Shown piece after piece: positions 8,401 to 16,234 of a stretch of DNA of 24,714 nt. The notes below the pieces were generated by a model. It was not told the DNA's origin. It did not search any database and saw only the letters and a list, made by a program, of their open reading frames with translations. Source of the DNA: JAICTV01 sp035634055 (lineage in GTDB: Bacteria; Planctomycetota; Phycisphaerae; Tepidisphaerales; Tepidisphaeraceae); contig DASQDR010000103.1 in the NCBI GenBank assembly GCA_035634055.1, forward strand, positions 1 through 24,714, in the 5' to 3' direction. The translations under genes and the position numbers were made by a program. How positions within the stretch are numbered: position 1 is the first letter of the stretch; each line of letters opens with the position of its first letter.

Positions 8401-10197
8401 CAGGACATCGGCGCCACCGCGCTCGCCGGCCGCACCACCTGGGAGGACGGGCGCTTCACCGTCACCGCGTCGGGCGCCGACATCTACAACGCCACCGATT
8501 CCTTCCGCTTCGTGCACCGGCCGGTCAGCGGCGACGGCAGCATCGTCGCGAAGGTGGAATCCGTCACCAATACCGCCGACGGCGCCAAGTACGGCGTCAT
8601 GTTCCGCAAGTCGACGTCGGCCAACGCCGCCTTCGCCGACCTGTACGTCACGCCCGACGGGCACGTCTTCTTCCAGACGCGCGGCACCGACGGCGCCAAC
8701 GTCACGTGGCAGGTCGCCTATTCCACCGCGCCGCTCTGGCTGAAGCTGACGCGCACCGGCAGCAGCTTCACCGCGTACTACGGCGCCGACGGCGTCAACT
8801 GGACGCAGGTGGGCGGCGCCCGCACCGTCGCCGGCACCACGCTCGGCGGGCTGATCGCCTGCTCGCTCGACAACTACGAAGCGGGCACCGCGATCTTCTC
8901 CAACGTCTCGCTGCCGGGCGCCGGTTCCATCGCCGGCCAGGTGTTCCACGACATCGACGGCGACGGCGCGCTCGACGCCGGCGAGGCGACCTTCGCCGGC
9001 GTCACCGTCTTCCTCGACGCCAACAACGACGGCGCGCTCGACGCCGGCGAAGCATCGACGACCACGTCCGACACCGGCGCGTACGCCTTCGGCGCCCTCG
9101 CCGCCGGTAGCCACACCGTCCGTGCGATAGCGCCAACGGAGTTCGTCTCCACCGGCGCGCAGGCCGTCACCCTGCCCGCCAACGGCGCGATCACCGTCAA
9201 CCTCGCCAACGCGCGCACGGTCTACCACGGCACCGATGGCGCCGACCGCTACCTCGTGCGCCGGATTGCCGGCGGCAAGTACGAGATCCTCATCGATGAC
9301 GCGCTGGCGTACACGGTGTTCCCGGGCGTGCCGTCGCTGGCGTTCAACCTCGCCGGCGGCGACGACACGATGACCCTCGACCTCGGCGGCGGCGGCGGCG
9401 TGCCGCTGCCGGCGGGCGGCGCGACCTTTGACGGCGGCGCGGGCACCGGTGACGCCTTGGCCGTGCTCGGCTCCACCGGCCCGGACGGCGTTACCTTCGC
9501 CGCGGCGGGCGTCACCACCGGCGGCATCACCTTCGCCGCCAGCAACCACGAAATCGCGACGTTCGACGGGCGAAGCGGCGGCGATGGACTGACCGTCAAT
9601 GGCGGGCCCGCGGTCGTGCTGCCGAACTCACAGCAACTCCAAGGAATGAGCATCGCCGCCGGCGCTACCGTAGCGGTGCCGGCGGGCGCGGACGCCACGA
9701 TCCTCACCGGTGCCCTCACCGTCTCCGGGCGCCTCGACTTGGCGGACAACGACCTGGCCATTAACTACGCCGCCGCCAGCCCGATCGGCTCGTGGACCGG
9801 CTCGGCCTACACCGGCACCGCCGGCTCGATCCGCTCCGGCCGCAACGGCGGCGCGTGGAACGGCGACGGCATCATTACCTCCGCCGCCGGCGGCATCACC
9901 AAGTCGCTCGGGGTCAACGAGGCGTCAACGGTCCTGGGGATCAGCGGCACGCAGACCGCCCTGTGGAACGGGCAGGTCGTCGACGCGACCACGGTCCTGG
10001 TGAAGTTCACCCATGCCGGCGACGCCGACCTGAACGGCCGCGTGGACGGCGACGACTACTTCATCATCGACGCCCGCGCCGCCGCCGGCGGCAGCGGCGC
10101 CTGGGGCTGGTGGCGCGGCGATTTCGACTACAACGGCAAGATCAACGGCGACGACTACTTCCTCATCGACAGCAACGTCAACGCCGTCGGACTGTGA
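5443..10197 (+). CDS. Rhamnogalacturonan lyase, PL11 (YesW-like), multidomain, with LExRxLL N-terminus and dockerin-like C-terminus
   Basis: This 1584-residue secreted protein is predicted to cleave the rhamnogalacturonan I backbone of pectin by beta-elimination. Starts at ATG 5440 or 5443 fit best; a TTG at 5365 would add an unlikely leader. The LExRxLLA motif (LERRRMLA) is at residues 27-34. Residues about 36-247 are LamG/concanavalin-like (LHLYVDGALAGS, GAIDELRIYDDAV). Residues about 260-883 match PL11 along its length: RQMENLDRGIVAM, DASVADLDGDGAYDFVVQWD, VYDFDGDGKAELVTRTADGT, VADVDGDGKDEIINGAMV, GDLLGDWREEVVW and NQPPHPSFFIG. The many DxDGDG loops bind Ca2+ in known PL11 structures. Next come FN3 (about 889-981), a DUF1349/beta-sandwich module (about 983-1160), an SdrD-B-like domain (about 1162-1258), a GGDD/GGAG beta region (about 1260-1440) and the shared C-terminal module. 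PL11 assignment is firm; endo or exo mode is not determinable. Confidence 0.93.
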   Translation: MPRSRRTRATDSGSAIRAAAAAAIEPLERRRMLAMTHLYAFNDGTINDAVGTAHGTLHNGAQVSNGRLLLENAGVTSGQSTVVKYGKLPANILPAAGSATVELWYTTFSATPNWQRVFDFGDQSGSNGNTYLGYTPKSAAGVARAMMKPAGLTERAAVSATRANHGYAHHAAVVLDSVGGQLHLYVDGALAGSTALNGATLAGINDVNGYLGRSLFNADAGFSGAIDELRIYDDAVPAATLAANAAAGATPFTTANKPARQMENLDRGIVAMSKGGGQVYVGWRLLGNDPSGVAFNLYRSVNGGAPLKLNALPLTSTTDFTDAGVDLKQVNTYTVRAVVGGVEQAAGKPFVLGANTSASPYLSVPMQVPAGGLLRDGVPYRYQILDASVADLDGDGAYDFVVQWDTTNDGGSAFTGPILIEGYKADGTRLWQVNLGRNVTDRNDGYLVYDFDGDGKAELVTRTADGTVSGTGQVIGNASADWVNDTEYPVGWTVNGPEYFTIFNGQTGAAMATQLLEPARGNLTDWGDDYGQRAHQLFIVPAYLDGARPSIVFSRGIYLARSPYAAQTQQVAYDWRNGQITKRWHFRAGRGINNDVNSNFVGQGNHQVTVADVDGDGKDEIINGAMVVDDDGKPLASSELEHGDAVHVSDLDPTRPGLEVFGIHENEGTYDPNRPYGAAMYDPRTGQTLWGAGRGIDVGRGNAADIDPTRPGAENWGGPPIDNPTGPGVVRDAKGQTVTNSAGTALPVPNTNNFLLWWDGDLTRELLDRNYINKWDWTDGSSDRLLTASGVATSQSTKQFPALTGDLLGDWREEVVWKSADSRELRIYTTTLAATNRIPTLMHDSQYRMATLWQNNAYNQPPHPSFFIGAGMDAVPQPNIFVATNATAAPAAPANLTATAAGGPKVNLAWSAVGGATKYRVKRSDNPGGPFRILADNVTGTSFVDATVKSGGSYQYVVTAVAGGANESAASVAASATIPLVSPWVAQDIGATALAGRTTWEDGRFTVTASGADIYNATDSFRFVHRPVSGDGSIVAKVESVTNTADGAKYGVMFRKSTSANAAFADLYVTPDGHVFFQTRGTDGANVTWQVAYSTAPLWLKLTRTGSSFTAYYGADGVNWTQVGGARTVAGTTLGGLIACSLDNYEAGTAIFSNVSLPGAGSIAGQVFHDIDGDGALDAGEATFAGVTVFLDANNDGALDAGEASTTTSDTGAYAFGALAAGSHTVRAIAPTEFVSTGAQAVTLPANGAITVNLANARTVYHGTDGADRYLVRRIAGGKYEILIDDALAYTVFPGVPSLAFNLAGGDDTMTLDLGGGGGVPLPAGGATFDGGAGTGDALAVLGSTGPDGVTFAAAGVTTGGITFAASNHEIATFDGRSGGDGLTVNGGPAVVLPNSQQLQGMSIAAGATVAVPAGADATILTGALTVSGRLDLADNDLAINYAAASPIGSWTGSAYTGTAGSIRSGRNGGAWNGDGIITSAAGGITKSLGVNEASTVLGISGTQTALWNGQVVDATTVLVKFTHAGDADLNGRVDGDDYFIIDARAAAGGSGAWGWWRGDFDYNGKINGDDYFLIDSNVNAVGL
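9787..10194 (+). other. Shared C-terminal module, copy 3 (PL11 lyase)
   Basis: The module runs GSWTGSAYTG, SGRNGGAWNG, LGISGTQTALWNG, VDATTVLVKFTH, GDADLNGRVDGDDYF, GDFDYNGKINGDDYF and ends in IDSNVNAVGL. Its last 26 residues differ from those of copy 4 at only two positions (Lys/Arg and Ile/Leu), although the proteins upstream of the modules are unrelated. Confidence 0.87.
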
Positions 10198-10372
10198 GTT
10201 TCGAGCGCCGCGGGACCGCGCAGCCTTGGCCATGTCACGCTTAGCGACCTCGGGCGCAGGCGCAGCCGCTACAGGCTCCGCAGTTTCATCTTGCCGTGGG
10301 GCAACGGATTGAGAACCGTTGTGCGAGCGCGGCCGTACCGACGGTATCCTTCACCGCTGGTATCCCGCACCC

Positions 10373-13300
10373 ATGGCCAAGCACCGACCCCAGCAGCAGC
10401 AGCGCTCCCGCTCGATCCGCCGCCCGCGCCGCCACGCGGCAGTGGAAGCGTTAGAGTCACGCACCTTGCTCGCCGTCGACCTGGTCAAGGACATCAACCC
10501 GGCTCGCGCCGCCGTTGCGCCGTCGCAGTTGACCGACGTCAACGGCACCCTCTTTCTCTCCGGCCATTCGGCGCTGTGGAAAAGTGACGGCACCGCCTCC
10601 GGCACCGTGCGCGTCGGGGAGGAAAACCTCTACCCGCAGTCGCTGACCAACGTTGGTGGCAAGCTTTTCTTTGTCTCCGGCTCGCGGCTCTGGACCAGCG
10701 ACGGGACCGACGCCGGCACCACCTTGGTCCACTCCCAGCACATCAACCCGCGCAACCTCACCACCGCGGGCGGACGGCTGTTCTTCCGCGGCGGCGACGG
10801 CGCGGGCGACGAGCTCTGGACCAGCGATGGCACCGAGGGCGGAACCGTCCGCCTCAAGGACATCAAGCCCGGCGGCGCGTCGTCGGAGATCCAGGGGATG
10901 ACGCCGGTCGGCGGCAAGCTCTACTTCCACGCCGACGACGGCTCCACCGGCGACGAACTGTGGGTCAGCGACGGCACGCCCAACGGCACCAAGATCGTCA
11001 AGGACATCCTGCCCGGCTCGGCGTCGTCAGAGCCGCTGTGGCTGACGAACGTCAACGGCACGCTCTTCTTCGCCGCCCACAATGCGGCCGACAGCGGTTA
11101 CGAGCTGTGGAAGAGCGACGGCACCGAGGGCGGCACCGTGCTCGTGAAGGACGTGCGCCCGGGGAAGCCGGGGTCGTCGCCGACGATGCTGCGGAACTTC
11201 AACGGCACCTTAATGTTCGTCGCCACCGATGGGCAGAGCGGCTACGAGCTGTGGAAGAGCGACGGGACCGAGGCCGGCACCGTGATGGTGAGGGACATCG
11301 TCCCCGGCGGCGGGAGCCTGGGGCTGGGCGACCTGACCGTCGCCGGCAACACGCTTTACTTCACGGCCGAGGACGACGCCGGCGGAAACGAGCTGTGGAA
11401 GAGCGACGGCACCGCCGCCGGAACCCAGCGGCTGAAGGACATCCTGCCCGGCCCCAGCGGATCGAACCCCGGCATGCTGACGACGATGGACGGCAAGCTC
11501 TACTTCGTCGCCACCGACGGCGCGCACGGGCAGGAGATCTGGACCAGCGACGGCACCGCCGCCGGCACCTCGCTGCTGATCGACACTTATCCCGGCACCG
11601 CCGCGCTGCGGGCGTCCAACCTCACCGCGTCGGGGTCCAAGCTCTTCTACGTCGGCGACGACGGCCCCGGCGCATCGCTTTGGGTCAGCGACGGGACGGC
11701 CGGGAGCGAGGTCAAGCTCCGGCAGCTCACTTTTGTCCAAGGGGCTGGCTCCGGCATGGGGCCGATTGTCCGGGTCGGTAGCACGCTCTACTTCTCCGCC
11801 TCCGATGGCATTGCCCATACCGAACTCTGGAAGAGCGACGGCACCCCCGAGGGCACGTCGATGGTCGTGGATCTGCTGGGCGGCTTCAGCAGCTACCCCA
11901 GCGAGCTGACCAACTTTGGTGACAAGCTGTACTTCACTGCCATGGGGAAGCTCTGGTCTAGCGACGGCACCGCCGGCGGAACCGTCCCGGTAACGCCGGT
12001 GGCGATGTCGCCTTCCAAGTTGTTCGTGACGAACGGCGTGCTCTACTTCCTCGGCTGGGACGGCGGCGGCCAGGAGCTTTGGCGAACCGACGGGACCCAG
12101 GGCGGCACCGCTCGCGTCAAGGATATCTTCGCCGGCGGCGCGTCTTCCTCCATCGAGCAGTTCACGAACGTCGGCGGCACGCTCTACTTCATCGCCAACG
12201 ATGGCGCCCACGGCCAGGAAATCTGGAAGAGCGACGGCACCGAGGCCGGCACCGTCCTGGTGAAGGACGTGCGCGCGGGCACCGCCACTTCCGCGCCACA
12301 AAGCCTCGCGGCGGTCGGAAGCACCCTCTTCTTCCGCGCCACCGACGGCGGCCCGGCCGGGCACGAGCTGTGGAAGAGCGACGGCACCGCCGGCGGCACC
12401 GCGCTGGTCAAGGACATCCGTCCCGGCAGTGGCAGCTCGATCATCCACCTGGTCACCGGCGTCGGATCGACCGCCTATTTCGTCGCCGATGACGGCACCA
12501 ACGGCCAGGAGCTTTGGAAGAGCGACGGCACCGCGGCCGGCACGCTGATGGTTCGTGACCTGATGCCGGGATCCAAGGGATCGACGCCGGTGGCGCTGAC
12601 GAACCTGGCGGGCAAGCTGCTGTTCCGCGCCGATGATGGCGCCAGCGGAATCGAGCTCTGGACCACCGACGGCACCGCCGGCGGCACCCTGCTGCTAAAG
12701 GACATCCGCCCCGGCGCCGTCGGCTCCGAGCCGAAGCAGTACATGAACCCCGGCGACGGCACGTTGTTCTTCGTCACCGACGACGGCGCCGGCTACCGCC
12801 TGTGGCGCACCGACGGCACGGCGGCGGGCACGTACATGGCCGGCTACCCGTTGGACCTGCTGCTGCCTTCCAGCTTCACGCCGATGAACGGCGATTACTA
12901 CTTCAGCGGCTGGAAGCATTTCTCCGGCGACGAACTGTACAAGCTGCACGTCGATGCCCCCTCCGCCGCAACGTCTGGGCCAATGACTGACGGCGCCGCC
13001 GCCGCCGCCGCGCCGATGAAGTCGTCGCCTTTGCCGGAGAAGCTGCGAGCCTCCGCCGCCGACAGCGCGGCGCTGGCCTCGCCGGGCGACATCTTCTACG
13101 ACGCGACGTTGCGCTCGGAGAAGCCCGCGGCCGTGCTCGGATCCGGCATGGCGCCGATCGTCGTCGACTACGGCTCGGTCTACACCGACTGGCAGGCGTC
13201 GCTGCCGGACGAGACGCGCACCCGCGCGCTGGCGCGCTACGTCGCGGACCTCGGCCGGCCGCTCATCCTCGACATCGAGCACTGGCACGTCGACGGGCGT

Positions 13301-15985
13301 CACTACCCCGAGGCGGTGGTGCAGTCGAGCCTCGAGAAGATCGAGCAGGTGTTGACCTGGATCAAGGACGAGCGCCCGCAGGTGAGCGTGGGGATGTTCG
13401 GCCTGCTGCCGCTGGACACCCGCCCCGCCCCCGCGCCCGGCGCGCCCGGCTACGCCGCCTGGCACGCCGCCACCGAGCGCCTCCGCCCGCTGATCGACAA
13501 GGTCGACGTGCTCTATCCCGGGCAGTACACCTGGCAGCCCGGCGTCGACGCGTGGACGCGATCGGCCGAGAACATGCTGGCCGAGGCGGCGCTGTACGGG
13601 AAGCCGGTCCGGCCGTTCATCTGGGGGCAGTACCACGGGTTCAACGGCGACTGGGACATCCGCGCGCTGCCCGCGGACCTCTGGCGAGCGCAGCTCGACG
13701 TGACGAGCGAGCTGGCGGACGGGGCGGTCTTCTGGACCGGCGGCGGCCCGTGGGGCGAGATCGACCAGATCTGGTGGACGGTCACGCGCGACTTCCATAT
13801 CGACTCGACCCCGCTCGCCCCCGCGGCGCCGCTGAACCTGGGCGCTGCGCCCGCCGCGGGCGCCGCGCGGATCGACCTGGCCTGGGCCGACGAGGCGTAC
13901 AACGAGGCGGGCTACCGCGTCGAGCGCCGCACCGGCAACGGCGCGTTCACCACCGTCGCCGCGCTGGCGCGCAACGCCAAGAGCTACGCCGACGCCGGCC
14001 TCGACGCCAACACGACGTACGTCTACCGCGTGGTCGCGGTAAACGCCGCGGGCGACTCGCTGGCGTCGAACGAGGCGACCGCGACGTCGGCGAACGTTGC
14101 CGCCCCGCCCGCCGCGCCGCTCAATCCCGCCGCCACCGCCCTCTCGCCCACGCGCGTCCAGCTCACGTGGACCGACGCGTCGCAGGTTGAGCACGGCTTC
14201 AAGATCGAGCGCGCGGCGGGCGCGGCGGGCGCGTTCGCACAGGTGGCGACGGTTGGAGCGGGCGTCACGAGCTATACCGACTCCTCGCTGACCGCTGGCG
14301 TCGCCTACCGATACCGCGTCCGCGCCTACGGCGCGGCCGGCAACTCCGCCTACACCGCCGCCGTCTCGGTGACCATGCCCTTGTCCGGGCGCGACGCGCG
14401 CGGGCACTGGGCGTTGGACGAGAACGCCGGCGCCAGCGCCGGCGACGGCTCGGGCGCGGGCCGCAACGGCACGCTCGCCGGCGGCGCGGCGTGGACCGGC
14501 GGCACGCTCGGCTCGGCGATCAGCTTCGACGGCGTCGACGACCGCATCGTCATCCCCGACGCCGCCCCGCTGCGGTTCGCCGCCAACCAGAGCTTCACGG
14601 CTTCCGCGTGGGTGAAGCTGTCCTCGCTGCCGGGCCAGCGCGCCAGCGTGCTGGCCAAGGCGCTCGGCTCCCCCGGCGGCTTGAGCATCGGGCTCGACGC
14701 GCTGCACCGCTGGGTCGTCACCGGCACCGGCGGCGAGATCGTCGGCTCGATCGCCACCACCGACTGGACGCACGTCGCGGCGGTGCAGGACGGCCCGGCC
14801 GGCACGCGCACCCTTTACGTCAACGGCGTTGCCGTCGGCTCCGGCGCGGCGCAGGCGGCCGACGGCGCGGGTGACCTTTGGATCGGTGGCGCGGCCGGGA
14901 CGAGCGAATTCTTCGCCGGCCGCGTGGACGACGTCCGCCTCTTCGGCAGTGCGTGGTCCGCCGCCGACGTCAACGCGTTGGCGAACCCGCGCGTCGCACT
15001 GGCGGGCGGCACGGGCAACGACACCTTCACCGTCCGCCTTGACGCCGCCGGCGAATTCATCGAGTTCTCCCCCGCTAGCGGCGCCCCCTTTGCCCGCCCG
15101 CGCGAGGCGGTGGCGAGCATCAGCGTGATCGGCGGCGAAGGCGACGACCGGCTGATCCTCGACTTCCTCCACGGCGCGCCGGCATCGCCTTACGGCTTCT
15201 CCTTCGACGGCGGCGCGGGTGCCGGCGACGTGATCGACGTTCGCGGCGCGTCAGCGTCCGATGACCTCTCCGCCAGCGGGGCCGCCATCTCTCGTGACGG
15301 CGCGACCACCAGCTTCACCGGCGTCGAATCGATCGCCGTCACCAACGCGACCCTCACCGCCGCGACCGACCTGCAACTAGGCCTTTCGGTCGGGGTGCAG
15401 GGGACGGCTGTCCTGCCGGCCTCGCAGCGCCTGCCGCGGCTTCAGATTGCCGGCGGAAAGGTGCTGCTGCCCGCGGGGGCGGACGTGGTGCTGTCGGCGG
15501 ATCAACTCGAAATCAGCAACGGCGGCTCGCTCGACGTGGCCAACAACCTGTTGCTGACCCGCGCCGCGCTCGGGACGTGGGGCGGCGCAGCATTCACAGG
15601 CGTCACCGGCTGGCTTGCCAGCGGACGCAACGGCGGCGCGTGGAACGGCAGCGGCATCGTCACCAGCATGCCCGCGGCCGCCTCGCTCCAGACGAGCCTC
15701 GCGGTCGTCCCCGCCTCCGCACTGCTCGGCTTGAGCGGGGCGCAGACGGCGCTCTGGCGGGGTCAGACGGTGTCGGCCTCCACCGTGATCGTCCAGTACA
15801 CCTACGCCGGCGACGCCGACCTCAACGGCCGCGTGGACGGCGATGACTACTTCGTCCTCGATTCGCACCTCGCCCGCTCCGCCAGCCATAAGGGGTGGCA
15901 GTTCGGCGATTTCGACTACAACGGCCGGCTCAATGGCGACGACTACTTCCTCATCGACAGCAACGTGAACGCCGTCGGCCTTTGA
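10373..15985 (+). CDS. Giant ELWxxDGT-repeat protein with TIM-barrel-like hydrolase candidate, FN3, LamG and dockerin-like C-terminus
   Basis: This is a 1870-residue exported protein. ATG 10373 gives a basic Gln/Arg-rich start followed by LExRxLLA (LESRTLLA) near residues 29-36; an upstream TTG at 10319 is less likely. Residues about 60-860 hold 17 clear ELWxxDGTxxGT repeats of 38-50 residues plus a degenerate last one (DELYKLHV), a pattern thought to build beta-propellers. Residues about 903-1141 look like an alpha/beta TIM barrel: PIVVDYG, LILDIEHW, VSVGMFGLLPLD, DVLYPGQY, VRPFIWGQYHG, GAVFWTGGG. Asp967/Glu969 in LDIEHW are candidate catalytic acids, reminiscent of hyaluronidase-like (GH56) enzymes, but family membership is unproven. 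Two FN3 domains (about 1151-1336), LamG (about 1341-1541), a GGEGDD/GGAG beta region (about 1543-1722) and the shared C-terminal module follow. The function is probably polysaccharide binding and possibly cleavage (inference). Confidence 0.85.
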   Translation: MAKHRPQQQQRSRSIRRPRRHAAVEALESRTLLAVDLVKDINPARAAVAPSQLTDVNGTLFLSGHSALWKSDGTASGTVRVGEENLYPQSLTNVGGKLFFVSGSRLWTSDGTDAGTTLVHSQHINPRNLTTAGGRLFFRGGDGAGDELWTSDGTEGGTVRLKDIKPGGASSEIQGMTPVGGKLYFHADDGSTGDELWVSDGTPNGTKIVKDILPGSASSEPLWLTNVNGTLFFAAHNAADSGYELWKSDGTEGGTVLVKDVRPGKPGSSPTMLRNFNGTLMFVATDGQSGYELWKSDGTEAGTVMVRDIVPGGGSLGLGDLTVAGNTLYFTAEDDAGGNELWKSDGTAAGTQRLKDILPGPSGSNPGMLTTMDGKLYFVATDGAHGQEIWTSDGTAAGTSLLIDTYPGTAALRASNLTASGSKLFYVGDDGPGASLWVSDGTAGSEVKLRQLTFVQGAGSGMGPIVRVGSTLYFSASDGIAHTELWKSDGTPEGTSMVVDLLGGFSSYPSELTNFGDKLYFTAMGKLWSSDGTAGGTVPVTPVAMSPSKLFVTNGVLYFLGWDGGGQELWRTDGTQGGTARVKDIFAGGASSSIEQFTNVGGTLYFIANDGAHGQEIWKSDGTEAGTVLVKDVRAGTATSAPQSLAAVGSTLFFRATDGGPAGHELWKSDGTAGGTALVKDIRPGSGSSIIHLVTGVGSTAYFVADDGTNGQELWKSDGTAAGTLMVRDLMPGSKGSTPVALTNLAGKLLFRADDGASGIELWTTDGTAGGTLLLKDIRPGAVGSEPKQYMNPGDGTLFFVTDDGAGYRLWRTDGTAAGTYMAGYPLDLLLPSSFTPMNGDYYFSGWKHFSGDELYKLHVDAPSAATSGPMTDGAAAAAAPMKSSPLPEKLRASAADSAALASPGDIFYDATLRSEKPAAVLGSGMAPIVVDYGSVYTDWQASLPDETRTRALARYVADLGRPLILDIEHWHVDGRHYPEAVVQSSLEKIEQVLTWIKDERPQVSVGMFGLLPLDTRPAPAPGAPGYAAWHAATERLRPLIDKVDVLYPGQYTWQPGVDAWTRSAENMLAEAALYGKPVRPFIWGQYHGFNGDWDIRALPADLWRAQLDVTSELADGAVFWTGGGPWGEIDQIWWTVTRDFHIDSTPLAPAAPLNLGAAPAAGAARIDLAWADEAYNEAGYRVERRTGNGAFTTVAALARNAKSYADAGLDANTTYVYRVVAVNAAGDSLASNEATATSANVAAPPAAPLNPAATALSPTRVQLTWTDASQVEHGFKIERAAGAAGAFAQVATVGAGVTSYTDSSLTAGVAYRYRVRAYGAAGNSAYTAAVSVTMPLSGRDARGHWALDENAGASAGDGSGAGRNGTLAGGAAWTGGTLGSAISFDGVDDRIVIPDAAPLRFAANQSFTASAWVKLSSLPGQRASVLAKALGSPGGLSIGLDALHRWVVTGTGGEIVGSIATTDWTHVAAVQDGPAGTRTLYVNGVAVGSGAAQAADGAGDLWIGGAAGTSEFFAGRVDDVRLFGSAWSAADVNALANPRVALAGGTGNDTFTVRLDAAGEFIEFSPASGAPFARPREAVASISVIGGEGDDRLILDFLHGAPASPYGFSFDGGAGAGDVIDVRGASASDDLSASGAAISRDGATTSFTGVESIAVTNATLTAATDLQLGLSVGVQGTAVLPASQRLPRLQIAGGKVLLPAGADVVLSADQLEISNGGSLDVANNLLLTRAALGTWGGAAFTGVTGWLASGRNGGAWNGSGIVTSMPAAASLQTSLAVVPASALLGLSGAQTALWRGQTVSASTVIVQYTYAGDADLNGRVDGDDYFVLDSHLARSASHKGWQFGDFDYNGRLNGDDYFLIDSNVNAVGL
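10551..12951 (+). repeat. Intragenic array of ELWxxDGT repeats (17 clear, 1 degenerate)
   Basis: The DNA encodes tandem units with core (E)LWxSDGTxxGT and the connecting pattern VKDIxPGxxSSxPxxLTxVxGxLYF, mostly 141-150 bases apart. Units 1, 2 and 11 lack the FxAxDG lead-in and are shortened (for example FTAMGKLWSSDGT). The last unit has decayed to DELYKLHV. The recurring gagctgtggaagagcgacgg core at the DNA level makes this a likely site of recombination and assembly difficulty. Confidence 0.9.
15572..15982 (+). other. Shared C-terminal module, copy 4 (ELWxxDGT protein)
   Basis: The module runs GTWGGAAFTG, SGRNGGAWNG, LGLSGAQTALWRG, VSASTVIVQYTY, GDADLNGRVDGDDYF, GDFDYNGRLNGDDYF and IDSNVNAVGL. 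The VDAT segment is changed to VSAS. Both calcium loops are intact. Confidence 0.87.
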
Positions 15986-16117
15986 TGCCGCAAGTGCGGT
16001 CGCAGGCGGGAGTAAGCCGCGAGCCGGTGACTCCAAATAATTGCCCTTCCTACCGTCCACCGCCGAACCGATTCCCCGCCCCCGCGTAAGTAAGAAAGCC
16101 CACGCGATCATTGCCCG

Positions 16118-16145
16118 TGCGACGCAGATCACTGCCGGCGTCGCA
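16118..16145 (+). promoter_or_regulatory. Perfect 8-bp inverted repeat upstream of the protease gene
   Basis: TGCGACGC (16118-16125) and GCGTCGCA (16138-16145) form a perfect 8-bp dyad with a 12-base spacer, about 130 bases after the ELWxxDGT gene and 90 bases before the protease start. There is no T-run on the + side. It could be an operator or a weak terminator. In DNA this GC-rich a dyad of this size can also arise by chance. Confidence 0.25.
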
Positions 16146-16234
16146 GCGGTTTCACCCGAAACGCCGTCGAGCCCGCCGCACTTCCACCGCGTGCCGCGGC
16201 GTTGTCGGCGTCATCACCACCCGGAGCCTTGCCC

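Noticed and set aside
5320..9549. A very long open frame on the complement of the PL11 lyase gene (about 1400 codons)
   Set aside because: Its translation is Val/Ala/Gly/Arg-rich low-complexity with no domain, and it exactly shadows a gene with full-length PL11 homology. Such antisense frames are expected in DNA with very GC-rich third positions. The same holds for complement frames at 3013-5319, 11210-12448 and 12695-15172.
10551..12951. Regular repeats that might be read as a CRISPR array
   Set aside because: The period is about 141-150 bases, the repeats are protein-coding and in frame (ELWxxDGT), and there are no identical short repeats with unique spacers of constant size.
15986..16234. 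A small gene in the gap before the protease
   Set aside because: Short frames exist on both strands, but their translations are Pro/Arg-rich, lack ribosome binding sites and have no recognisable motif. I see only the dyad at 16118-16145.
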